A stretch of DNA of 64,000 nucleotides from Amphiura filiformis (Eukaryota > Echinodermata > Ophiuroidea > Amphilepidida > Amphiuridae), in NCBI RefSeq assembly GCF_039555335.1, contig NC_092641.1:37596548-37660547 (forward strand), read 5' to 3'. Positions 33,360-47,400 of the stretch are shown here, piece after piece. Below the pieces are notes generated by a model that was not told the origin of the DNA, did no database searches, and saw nothing but the letters and a program-made list of their open reading frames with translations. A program made the position numbers and the translations under genes. The stretch's first letter is position 1. Every line of letters begins with the position of its first letter.

Positions 33360-35452
33360 CTAAAACAACGGTTTTTTGCAGATGTACTTCTTGGTGTCTT
33401 CACTACATGGTACATCATTCCAGTAGCCATCAACACGAATCTCACTGCAATCTTCCTTGCCATGGCCATCATTTGGTTCATCAGTACCCCAATTTGCAAA
33501 ATCAAACTGAAAAATATAAAGGGGGGGAAACAAGAAGAAAGGTGAGAGCCTAGTAAGTAAGTTAGCTTGAGGATATTGCTGATTTTGTACAAGTTTGATT
33601 CTGAGACTTTACTGAATATATGTGTAATTTTAATCAAAAAGGTTATTTATGACAGTAGATTTAAAAACCAAAAGCCATCTTTTGTGTCTTTTCTGCCATT
33701 GATTAAATTTCATTACAAGCTTGAGAAACGAATTGCTATTAGTAATAATACAATGCACAAATTTATTGATAAATGGAATGTTTTAGAACAGATGTGTTTT
33801 TAACTTTCGCCATTCTTTAAACTGTATGTATGTAATAGATTGCGCTCTTATCAAACATCATGTAATGTTTTTTTTCAATGTTCTCTTGCATTTTGTAAAT
33901 CTGTGTAGTTTTTATTTTTGTATGTCTTTTCTCCCATTGAGCACAGGGAAATAAAAGCTGTTTGGCTATGTGAAATCAAAAAAATAAAATAATAATAAAC
34001 ATATAAAAGCAATTGGATATTATGCATGTGGATCAATATTCTAGTACGCTTGAGTTCATGCTCTGCATGGCTGTTGCTCTTATTAACTTACGCGGCTTAC
34101 CTGGTTGTTGTCAACCCATCTAAAAGTGCCTTCATCAGTTATATCATCAAGACCTATCCAAAAGTGATCACTCACAACATAACCTAAATAAAAGAGCGGA
34201 AATATCATTAACAATTTACCATCTTTAATAACAATTGCAAAACGTGTGAATTAGGGGTTCATTCATAAGATTGAGGGCATGATCGCTGTTTATGCCCGCG
34301 GCGTGAGCCGAGGGCATAAACAGCGAGCATGCCCTCCATCCTATGAATGAACCCCATTCATACATACCCAACATTCTTAGCAATTCAATACAGATGAAAA
34401 TAATAAAGGTTTACAAGTTTAAATAACATTTCCATACCGTTTTCCTTCATAAATTGGAAGAAAATGAGTAGGCCTACTTGCAGGAAGCAGCTTGGTTCGC
34501 GAGGTCAACGGCCGGGAGTCAACGCGTGATACGCGTTATCTTTTGCGCTCCGCGTGAGAAGGGCGCGGTGACATGCGCGTGTAAGCAACACTAGCAAATC
34601 GTGGATCGTGTTAATTGGGTTCCAACGCTGCGTGGATTTAGCTTGTTTTGTGCCCTGCGTACTGGTCATAACGGAATTTATGACCAGCAAAAAAGGGCCC
34701 AAATCCAATCAGAAACGTCGTTATATTGTGAGTATGTATGAATGTGTGAGTCATGTACCTGACAAAGTTTGAAAGGGATATTGGAGTGAAAAGCTTATTC
34801 TGCTAGCACACTTCAAACAGACTTGGGTTGGGCATTTGACTATTCCAGTTGATATATTCATACACCTGCTATGGAAGATATGACCTTAATCTGCCACACA
34901 GGGGGTGTTGATTTTAAATGGAGTCACCCATTCAGGGAACCTTATTTGAAAATCATGCACCTGTGTGGAAGATTAAGGCAATGTCTTCCATAGGGGGTGT
35001 ATGGTTTCATCTGGAATAGCACAAGGCATAATGGAAGGGCATTTTGGTGTGAAGTTGACATCATAATTGGTTCTTGCTTATTGGGTGAATGTTCTTAGTC
35101 ATCCAGTAATTTCAAACAAGAGTTTTGGAATTCAATAAAATACAGGAACTTACTTTTTGCAACTTTGCAACATTGCGTCTGGAACCACCAGACTTCATCA
35201 GGCAACTGACCCGCTGGGCTGGTCACGTCACATGACCTACCCACCCCTCTTTGTACCCAATCATAATAGTTCTTAGATGCTCATTCAGGTTAATCTTACC
35301 TTGAAGGAAGGTATTCTCAGCTTGATTCAGGATACTGGTCAATGAACCACTCTTGGTAATGCAGTCCGATTTTGCATCAGAATATATCTTGCGTGAAGAA
35401 CTAAAGTAATAGCAATAATTGCTGAAGTAAGACCATGATGATGGACAATATC
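33360..35452 (-). CDS. Exons 25-27 of the HYR/lectin gene: C-type lectin domain and stop
   Basis: Exons 35300-35452, 34101-34183 and 33360-33506 encode one complete CTLD (visible residues about 1409-1535). It starts YCPSSWSYFSNYCYYFSSS, has the WIGL motif (HFWIGLDD), then DEPND, GYWNDVPC, and ends YICKKPLF and TAG at 33362. The EPN and WND motifs are the classic calcium and sugar ligands, and EPN normally predicts mannose-type binding. Six cysteines fit a long-form fold. The domain ends the protein, so it is exposed at the C-terminus. Confidence 0.9.
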
Positions 35453-38400
35453 CTGTAATACAAATAAAGTGTACATATCAGATTGGATAGTTCTTAATCA
35501 AGTGATATCCTGAAGGGAGTTTTATCAAGTTTAAACAATTGTATTTATTGTGTATAAATACTTTCCTGACCAATTATACAAAGCTTAGGAATAACAATTC
35601 AGGAAAAGAGAAAATCATAATGAAAAAACAAAAACAAATCTCTGTGAATCTTTCAAATAAAGAACCTTTAAAGTCATAATGTATGGTCTTATAATATGAA
35701 ATTGGTTAATTTTTTTTCAAACCTGAGTTTTTGGCATATTTGTAATGTTTACCTATGTCCCAACTTGCACATAAATGGAATCAGCCAAATTTGTTGTGTT
35801 TGTAGGTCAACAGAGCAAAGTTTGACATAATGTCATAATCAAAGAATCATGACATTCATGTCCTCCTATAGAACTGTGTGTTAAACGGCCAAAATAACCA
35901 GCAGGGTTTCTTTCACTTTACCTTGTTATTTCAGCTGAAAATGGACAGAAACCATTTCGGATAATAATAACTAGCATTATTTCAACATTTTGAGTATATA
36001 ATAACAAATTAAAAATTTGAAGGAAATCGTCATTAGGCTTTAATAATTGTGAATTTTCAGAACAATGAAGTGGAAATGACTCTCAATATATTGCAAAAGA
36101 CTTGTCCAGAATTGGTGGTGTAGTTTTAAAATCAGCTTATTCTTTTATACAATATTATATTTTCAAATTGACCTACTAGTAAAAATATTGTATGTCTGAA
36201 TATGTTTTATACTTTGAAGATTAGCTTACTAGTTTGGACTGTAATAGTCATAGTATGACTAGTTTGGACTGTAATAGTCATAGTATGACTAGCTATGTTC
36301 CCAGATGGATGATCAACTTACTAGTTTGTACTGTAATGGTCATAGTATGACTAGCTGTATTCCCATTAACTTACTAGTTTGTATTGTAATAGTCATAGTA
36401 TGACTAGCTATGTTCCCATTAACTTACAAGTTTGGACTGTAATAGTCATAGTATGACTAGCTATGTTCCCAGATGGATGATTAACTTACTAGTTTGTACT
36501 GTAATGGTCATAGTATGACTAGCTGTGTTCCTGTTAACTTACTAGTTTGTATTGTAATAGTCATAGTATGACTAGCTATGTTCCCAGATGGATGATTAAC
36601 TTACTAGTTTGTACTGTAATGGTCATAGTATGACTAGCTGTATTCCCATTAACTTACTAGTTTGTATTGTAATAGTCATAGTATGACTAGCTGTGTGCCC
36701 GTTAACTTACTAGTTTGTATTGTAATAGTCATAGTATGACTAGCTATGTTCCCAGATGGATGATTAACTTACTAGTTTGTACTGTAATGGTCATAGTATG
36801 ACTAGCTGTATTCCCATTAACTTACTAGTTTGTATTGTAATAGTCATAGTATGACTAGCTGTGTTCCCGTTAACTTACTAGTTTGTATTGTAATAGTCAT
36901 AGTATGACTAGCTATGTTCCCAGATGGATGATTAACTTACTAGTTTGTACTGTAATGGTCATAGTATGACTACCGTATTTTGTCGAATAAACGCCCCCGG
37001 GGGCGTTACATTTTCCCAAGGGGGGGCGTTTATTAGAGGTCATTTTTAGCACGAAAATTCCCGTTAAAATCATTAGGTAAGCTTAAAAGTCACGCTAAAA
37101 TGACGAACTATGACCTTTTGACACTGACTTTTGGTTCACTTCCGGGTTCGGATCGCCATTTATTGCTGATACTCGCGACCATGTGAGCAACTTGGTAAGC
37201 TTACTACACAAGATAGCATGGAAATATCGGAATTTTTTAAACATCTTGGTTGAAAAAAGTGGTGGGGGCGTTTATTTGAGGGGGCGACTATTCGATTTAA
37301 ATACGGTAGCTGTATTCCCATTAACTTACTAGTTTGTATTGTAATAGTCATAGTATGACTAGCTGTGTTCCGTTAACTTACTAGTTTGTATTGTAATAGT
37401 CATAGTATGACTAGCTATGTTCCCAGATGGATGATTAACTTACTAGTTTGTACTGAAATAGTCATAGTATGACTAGCTGTGTTCCCGTTAACTTACTAGT
37501 TTGTATTGTAATAGTCATAGTATGACTAGCTATGTTCCCAGATGGATGATTAACTTACTAGTTTGTACTGTAATGGTCATAGTATGACTAGCTGTATTCC
37601 CATTAACTTACTAGTTTGTATTGTAATAGTCATAGTATGACTAGCTGTGTTCCCGTTAACTTACTAGTTTGTATTGTAATAGTCATAGTATGACTAGCTA
37701 TGTTCCCAGATGGATGATTAACTTACTAGTTTGTACTGAAATAGTCATAGTATGACTAGCTGTGTTCCCGTTAACTTACTAGTTTGTATTGTAATAGTCA
37801 TAGTATGACTAGCTATGTTCCCAGATGGATGATTAACTTACTAGTTTGTACTGAAATAGTCATAGTATGACTAGCTGTGTTCCCAGATGGATCTCTTACA
37901 GTATAGACATTACTGTGGATTCCAATACCAAAGCTGGTTCCAGATTGGTATGTAGAGTCAATGGTGTAGAAACCAGAGTTTTCATTAGCAGTGGGGTCCA
38001 CCCAGGTGACTGTAGCTGATTGCGTACCAGGACTGACTTCTTTAATGATATCAGATGGAAGATTGACAAATGTTGGGCTTTCTACATCTGGAAGATTAAC
38101 AACAAAGAATGACACAAGTTAATTTTTCTACTAGATATTGGCAAATGAGATTCAATGTTGCCAAAATGTTCTGTCATGCATATCATACATAAAAAAGAAA
38201 GCATATTCAAAATATCACATTAATGATAATCCTCTTGAGACAGTTAATAGTCACATCTATTGGGATATAATTATATAAACCACAATGTGAACTAGATTGA
38301 TCTTGTAAATACTGGTTAACATTTCTTTACTATTTGATAGTTAGGAAGGGCCTCCTTTGCTTCTTTCAATTTTTCTTCATTTTAATGGTAAAGTGCCAGC

Positions 38401-41400
38401 ATACATACATACATACATACATACATTTGAGGCATTTATATAGCGCTACATACATAAAGAGCGCAGCGCATATGACAAAAATGACAAAATAACATGGCAA
38501 AAGATGAAACCAGATTAATTAAATACAAAGAACATAAAAATTATGACCACTGTGGAACAAACTATTCATAAGCAGCGAATAAGTAAGTTTTTAGACCCTT
38601 TTTGAAACCAGACAATGTATTTGATTCCCTGATGGTAGTGGGCAGATTGTTCCAAGCATGCTTTTTATAGGCTATAGCTAGCCTTGCTTGTGCATTTTGC
38701 ATAGGTCTGGACCATAGGCGTAGTAGATTCAGGTGGGGGGGATGGGGGATAAACCCCCAATATTTTGCCAGGGGATGGCCCATACAATCATCCCCCAATG
38801 TTGACGGCTGCATGTGGGTTTCTGACCAAATTAACCTCATATTTGGCCATTTAGGCCCCATAAGTGCAAATTTTTGCACGCTTTGCACAATTTTATTCCA
38901 CTTTTGCAATATATTTCAACAGTTTAGCTTCAAAATGGCAAAATTTTTCGCATTTGTTCAATAGACTTAATCTGTAGCCATTACACTACGCCACTGGTCT
39001 GGACCATGAATTTTCCATGAACCCAATAGTGTGTCTCTTACGGACAAGCCAAACAAACATGCACATACCATTCACAGTTATAACAAATGAATCATGTGCC
39101 TGATTTCCAAACTCATCAACAGCTGTGTATGTCACTGTTGTTTGCCCAATACCAAACTGTCCAGGTTGATAGTTGGAAGAAAGTGCCACAGCACTACCAG
39201 AGTTGTCGCTTGTTGTTGGGGCTGTCCAAGAAACGCTTGCATAACTCTGTCCTGAATCTGTGTTGACAGATATATCGCTGACTCTGTTGATGAAGGTAGG
39301 AGCTTCTCTATCTACAGTTTAAAGGAATAGGATTATTACAAGACAATAAGTTACTAAGTGTTCTGTACTACTCGAGATTATGCACATAATTTGATCTTTC
39401 CCTCTAGTAGGCCAAGGCGACTAGGATTTGAACCTGGGACCTATGGTTTTAAAGGGTTATAGGCTCAATATTTACTATATAGGTTCCAACCCTGGGTTCA
39501 AATCCTCATCAAGCTAAATGACTGTGCATAACCAAACATGGCTTTCTTATCCTTCCAGTGTATAGTCCCAGATTAACACCTTGATTAAACATACCTACAA
39601 CAGTTATAGTGAATGTCTTGGTAGCACTGTTTCCAGCCTCATCCACCACAGTAAACGTAGCTGTGTTACCACCTCCCAACTGATAAGGATTATGTGACCT
39701 TTCTATCTGTGTCACTGTCAATGCGCCCCCTGAGTTATCACTGACTTGTGGACTCCAAGTTGCTACTGTTGCTTTGCCTGGGTCTGTCTCCAAGGTAATA
39801 GAATCTGAGTCTACAAAGTCTGGATCATCAATATCTGTAATGAAATATAATTATTACAAGCAGTCAGCCAAGTTAAGAGCTCAAAATGGTTAGTTTCTTG
39901 TGAACCGAATTTGAGTTATTTATCAAAAAAAGATTTTAAGACCATAACACAGGATTCATAAATGCTTGTTCACTTGGGCTCAGCACCTAAACCTCTGTCA
40001 CAATGGGCTGGTTTACTGTCTAGTTCAACAATGAACAAAGGCCGACCTAACTCCAGATATTTCTTGTAAGCTTCAAATACTAGCTTAACTATGGGATTAC
40101 AAAAGTAAGATACACAACACATATACAGGGATGCCAGTTTCAGGTAATTACCTGATTTCCTACTTTTTGTTACTCCAAATGTCCACACTTTTATTTATTT
40201 TCAGGCCATTTTGAGGCTTTATAGCCCAAATTCGCACACTTTTTCAGGCTTTTCCTGCAAAGTCACTTTAGGTTACTGGAATCCCTGTATATATACTGAA
40301 CTTCAGTTTTCATGCAGAGCTTAGGCAAATTAAGTCTTGCTTGAGCTATTATGCTGTTCAATAATTATTATTATAATCTTCATTTTAGTTTGCATATTGC
40401 CGGCATACAAATGATGCTACACGGTGGTGAACTGATGAACCAGACTAGAACAGAGGATCCCAGCATATTTCTGTATGGAACAATATATCAACCACTTTAA
40501 GGGATCTAGAATGAGCGTTTATGGCATTTTCGACAGTATTTTTTGTGGGACATGAGAGCACCTCAGACGTATCGAATTGCATTCTGAATATGAAGCATGT
40601 CTTTCTGATATCAAATAATTTTCATTTTTTGAAATTCATGATATAATACAAATTTTAAGACAAATTATTAAAATTTGATATTTTTCAAATTTTTTGATAT
40701 ATAACAGTCCTCGAAATAAATTTTATATATCTAATGATATATTCTTAAAGTGCATGTAGCTGGGAGGAAAAGCTGACGATCAATTGAAAAAAATTTTCCC
40801 CAAAAGACCTTTTTTTTTTTTTGGTGTTTTGGGGAAAAATCCATATCTTCAATGCGAAAAGGTCAAAATTTTCAATTGATTGTCGGCTTTTCATCCCACC
40901 TACATACACTTGAAGTATAAATCATCAGATTAATAAAGTTTACTTCAAGTACTGTTAAATATCAAAAATATCAATTTTTAATGATTTGCCATAAAATGTT
41001 TATTACATTGCGAATTTCAAAAAAATCAAAATTATTTGATATCAGAAGGACATTCATATTCAGAATGCAATTCAATATGTCTGATGTGCTCCAATGTCCC
41101 ACAATAAATACTATCCAAACATTCATACCCCTTCCCTTAACATTACCAATAAACAAACACCACTGGACACAAACTAACAAACAAAACTAAACTTAACATA
41201 AAAAAGTCAACATACCTTTAACATTTACAGTAAATTCAAAACTAGCATAATTTCCCTGTTCATCCACAGCCGTGATAACCACCATATTATTACCAATAGG
41301 AATATTGTCACCAGAATTGTAATTTGATGTCACTGTTCTGTCACCACAGTTGTCAGTGACAAGTGGTCCAGTCCATGTCACCACTGATGTACCTTGCCCC

Positions 41401-44400
41401 GCACTGTTGGTTGTTGTTATATCTGATGGTAGCCTTGAGAATTCTGGTGGGATGCTATCTGCTTGATCTGAATTGTAATAGTGAAAACATGTTGTGTCTG
41501 GTTTATAGTTTCATTAACTAAGATCTTCAAGATTTAACTTTTTGGAATAAGTTCATAATAATATTTACAATTTGCATGGATGGTTAGTGAATTTGTCTCA
41601 ACACTAGAATAAAGTGTGTAAGGTGGAGGGTCTTATGAATTTAATAAAATAATTATCTCAAAAAGTTTGACAACAATGTTTAGGGTAAATGATAAGACAA
41701 TTTGATTATTTCATTGACCAAGGCAGTTACCAAAAGAGATATAATTTGGGACTCTTTCAGATTAAGATGCCTGTTCAAGCATCAATGTCAAGTTAAATTA
41801 ACATTCCAAAAGCTTCCATAAATGAATATTAACAATAAGGCTAATGGGCTATTCCAGTTGAAATCCATACACCCCTATGGAAGACATTACCTTAATCTTC
41901 AACACTGGAGACATAATATTTCAAATAGGGACACCCATTCAGGTAACCCCATATGAAATTCACACGTTGTTGGAGATTAAGGTCACATATTCCATAGAGG
42001 TGTATGGATTTCAACTGGAATAGCCTAATACATCTAAACTCTTGGTGTCAAAATAGTTATTGCATATGTTTTCTTTCCTCATAAAAGTAGAGTTTTGTAG
42101 ACAAAGAAAAACAAAGACAAGATTCCTTCAAATTGGTCTCACCTTGTAGACAAGTTGCTTGAGGGACATCAATATCTACTGTCAGTAGCTGGGAGGCAGC
42201 ATTATCATCATCATGAGCTAGAATATGCAGGCTATCTTTGCCATAGAAACCAGTATTAGGAGTGTAAGTGATTGTAGACATAACCCACACCAATTTAGCC
42301 TGTAATTAATAGAAAGTTATGCTAATTCAACAACTTTTCGTATACCTTCGGACACGTAAAATTCTTCATGCCTGGAACTTGGTTTACATGTTGGAGAGAT
42401 AGCGGCTAAATATTACCGTTTTAATTTGTAGTTTCATTGCTCATGCAGTGATATCAACAGAAAAATCACTGCGGATCTTCTTGTAGGCTGTAGGCTAAGG
42501 TGTAGTGGCAATAACTAACTGACATTCCTCATGAAATAATCATAATGTGAATTAGACAATCTTTAGCTTGCTTTCGTTGTTGAAAGGGATTCAATCCTGT
42601 TTCACCGTTGTTCATCACCGTTTAACAACTCACGTCCAACGCGTCTGCGTGGTTTACTTCAGCTGCCCTCGCAAAGTTAACCACGCAGACGGCGCGGATG
42701 CATTGTTGTTAAACAGTGATGAACAACGGTGAAACACGATTGAATCCCTGAACATCTCACCACTATGGACTGACATTATTTAATTCTGTAACTACAAGCA
42801 GCAGTTTGACACCGGTTCAAATTCTTTGTTTGGAGCCAATCGATAAAAGCATGCAGGGCCTCTATATTTTACAAGGCAAAGTAAACCCTGCAAATGGATT
42901 CCAGTTGAAATCCATACACCACCTGTGGAAGACATGACCTTAATCTGCCACTGAGGGAGTGTGAATTTCAAATGGGGTTACCTGAATGGGTGACTCCAAT
43001 TGAAATCTAAAGCTCTTTTGTCAGATTAAGTTAATGTCTTTCACAGAGGGTGTATTGATTTCAACTGGAATAGCCAAAGAGCACAATACTGCAAATAAAT
43101 AAAATCATCTTAAGATCAAAAGGTAAAATAGGCACTCTTTTTGACATTACCTTTGCATAAGGTAATTGCAGTCCACATGGCATGGACTTTTCCTGCCTGG
43201 TTGGTAGTTCATAGTTAACAATCACATTGCAGTTGGTGATGTCTGCTGGAATAGAATACACCTTGGTGGAAATCTCTGCATGCCCATTGGCTGATTGGGA
43301 TACACTTAAGGTCACATGATCACCACTGTCAATGTCGTATGCTCCTATTGTAGCTGTTATTGGTAAATATACACGATTGCTAGGTGTATTTTGCTCTGCT
43401 TTTATCTGAAATAAAGACACAACAAACCTCTTTTAATTGGCATTCTAGGAAACAATGGCATTCAATTAAGGGAACATGTGTTTCAGCCACAGGTCATATA
43501 TAAGAAGTTGAAATTGATAAAACATTACAAGGTGACAGAAGTGAGAAAGAAAAAACAGCCTTTTGATGACACTTTCATTTTCAACATCAGCATGTCACAT
43601 GAAGAAAACAAATGGGCTGATCCATCTAAAATTTGCACTTCCCCTGTGGAAGATTTTGTAAATATCTTCCACAGGGGAGTATAGATTTCATTTCAAATGG
43701 AATTAGTACATTAACCAACTCTATTTAAAACCCACCCTCTCTCTTTGGAAGATTTGGATTGAATCTTTCTCAGAGGGTACATGAAATTCAAATGAAATTG
43801 CACTTCCCCTGTGGAAGATTTTGTAAATATCTTCCACACGGGAGTATAGATTTCATTTCAAATGGAATTAGTACATTAACCAACTCTATTTAAAACCCAC
43901 CCTCTCTCTTTGGAAGATTTTGGTTGAATCTTTCTCAGAGGGTACATGAAAATTAAAATGAAACTGTCTAATGGGTTCATTTCATTTGAAATCCATACTC
44001 CCTCTGTGGAAGATAATTCCAACATCTTCCACAGGGGTAGTATGAATTTCAAATGCATTATACTAATTCATAAAAAGATAATACTCCAATGTAGAACACT
44101 AGCAAAAGAAGCTGCCCTTTCCAACAATGCAATTTCACAAAAAAACAGGTATAAAATTGCAGATGTAAACAGCCACCATAACCACATGTTTGCATTAATT
44201 AAATTCTTAACAGCCCGAATGTTTAAGAATCATCACTAGCCTACCTGGCATCAAAACAGCTGGTTGTGATATAGAGTAACTTACCCAGGCAGTTTTTGTA
44301 TTTCTGCTGTTGACAAGTTCTCCTTTATAGGATATGAATACAAAGGGGTTATCATTAACAGGCTTGACTATCAGAGTGATGCTGCCCTCAACATGAAGTG

Positions 44401-47400
44401 GTGAGATGTCTGCCGAATTATGCACTTCTTCCACTGTATGGAGAAAGAAATGGTTGAAACAAAACTAAGTGTTTGCTTGAACCAGAGTAGTAGTAACCAT
44501 TCAAAAGTAATCAAAATGATTCATGACAATCAAATTTACATTAAAACTCCAACGCAGAAATGCTATCCTTGCTCGTGGTGAATAAATGCGATGATGGCAC
44601 ATGGCAGCCATCTTGGATATGCACAAGTGAGGCAACATATACTACAATTACTTCATATACATTTCAAATGATTACTCCTAACAAACTGTTATTTAAGTTG
44701 GCAAAGGTCTAAGGTGCTTGGTTCAAATCCAAGAGAGAAGTATTATCCCAACGTATTTCAATTTTAGGGAGCAGTAGCTAAACTTACCTTTAAAATTGAG
44801 AGTTTCTTGTCCATAACAGTCTTTACATGGTATATATGTTAATAAACCATCTAATGTAAGACTAACAGAAGCAAGAGTTGAAGGTGGCTGGTTCAAATCC
44901 AAGGCAAACTGTAACTTGTCATTGTCTGCATCCTGTGCTTGTAGCTGGTATTTCATAACGGCTATAAATTGAAATGAAACAAAATTTCTGTTTGGTCACA
45001 TGGTTGATTGATATTTAGCGAATAAACGACAGGAATTTTTTGGACCTGCCTATCCTATGACATGATAGAGGAGAGTAAAGACACAAATTCCTGTAATTTA
45101 TTCTCATTCATAGTTATTTGATTATTAATTGTTTAAATAACTAAAAACTATTTTAGTCAGCAAAAATGAAGTAACTGTTATGAAAACTTGTTTACAACTG
45201 CACTTGCACATACTGCGATCGCGTGTGCATATCACGCACATGGCATACACATACAACTTGATACTTGCACACACAAGCATATTCCACAATGTTGCTACTA
45301 TCCTCAATATTGCTCATATAGACGACACCCAGAAATCAATGTAATTTAGCACTTACAAGCTAAACCATACCCACTAAGAATGAAGAATTTAATACCTACA
45401 TATTTTCTCTTTTGTAATTAAAAACCGACATTTTTTTCTCTTTAAGCATGGAATTTTTTGTAAAAGAAGTTGAAATTCCTCACAGCTTCATTCATTTTAC
45501 AAAGTGACAATTTTTAATTGTTAGAATATATTGATCAGCATGGAATTTTTGTAAAAGAAGTTGAAATTCCTCACAGCTTCATTCATTTTACAAAGTGATA
45601 ATTTATAAATGTTAGAATAACATATATTGATCATGATGACATACTTGGTATAATACATTTACCTTCATCCTCATTGAGTGTGATATTAGTAGGTAGATTC
45701 ACCAAATATGGCTTCCTGTTTATCAGACTTGTAGACACCCTAGCAACAGCAAACTGGGTCTCATGACTAAAATAGGTTCCCTGTGCTGTATTGGCTCCAT
45801 TAGCCGATGATTTCCTTGTCACACATACCTGGCATAATTTACAGAAATGAATAATTACAAGTATATAATTGTGGACATCTAGTGCTGCACATTTTGTGTG
45901 AAAGTGAGACACAACAACTATCTTAAAGGTACCCTGTGGTCTTTTCATTCCAAGAATTATTTTCTTTGTTAGACACAAGCATTCCTATTAAAAAATGTAC
46001 AGAAAATGCAATATACTGAAATAATAATTGATTTTTGCTGAGTAATCTTTGTCAAAATGGTCCACTTTATTTGACATTTTTTGCATGGCATCCTGGAAGT
46101 ACCACTGATTAGCTGCTCACAGATCTGCCAGTATATTGCCCTTCCAGATTGCAAATGCAGACATTCCTTGTAACAGGAATCCTACTTGATATTAAATCCA
46201 AATGCCCCTATGAAAAACATGACCTAAAATCTTCCACACAGGGAATATGAATTTTACATGGGGTAACCTGAATGGGTGATTCCATTTGAAATTTACACCC
46301 TCTGTGTGGGAGATTAAGGTCATGCGTTCCAAAGTGAGTGTATTGATTTCAAAGAGAATAACCCAATGCTACTCACAGGTACCGTTGCTCTGCCAAGGCC
46401 ATGATTATAAACTGCTGCTTTCTCCTCACATGTTATACCCGCATCTTGCCACTTCATATGTCCTGAAACAAATGTAAATTTATTAATACATATGAAAATT
46501 GTAAAGTAAAATAATCCATAGCATTTATCAGGACATTATTTCATAGATCAGAAATCAGTGTGATGGACTCCGTGGAAAGGGAGAAGGATGTTCAACAGAT
46601 GCATTAGGAAAATGTGGATATGGCAATTGGACTTTCAATCTAGCCAAAGCCAAGGACAAGCATAAGAGCATTCCTGACCCTCCTACCGACAACAGCGAGG
46701 TACAGGGAAAAAAGTGTCAGGTTTTGTCAATGGAGGGATTGCCACAGATATTTTTTCAAAATCTACTGGGTTGCTACAAGTGTCAAACCTCATAACACAC
46801 TGAGAAAATGCTTAGGTTTAAAATTTTTGCATGAGCTATTTAATACTTTAGATACACAAATTTTCTTCATTACTCTGATCTACATGGTGGCCTACATGTT
46901 AGAGCATTTGACTCATCGTGAGAGTAAGGCTGTGGGTTCGAACTCTGTTAGGGCCTATGTGTTGTGTTCTTGGGCAAGACACCAGTGGCGTGCGCAGCAC
47001 ATTGAAAGTGGAGGGGCCAGGTTGTTCAGTTCCCCCCAAATAGAGTCAAAAAGGGGGCAAATTTTGATGTTTTTCCCCAAAATTAACAACAAAAGTGGGG
47101 CCCTCCCCCCTTTACGCACACCACTTTAAGACACTCTATCATGCTTTTCCCACTCCATCCAGTTGTAAAAGGGGAGCTGTCATCTGATGTAATGTCCAAG
47201 TTTCATTTATTACAGCCTTATTCTTCCCTTTTGCATACTCTGACATCGCAACAAGCATTCTGCTAATATTGGTACACACTGAGCACTGGTGTTGAAGCCT
47301 GTTATTCTCGGTATGTGATCACCTGTATTAATAAAGTTAGTAGAATCAACCCCACAAAAAACCAGTGCTGTGTTTATCTTACTGGTCATTTTGTATTACT

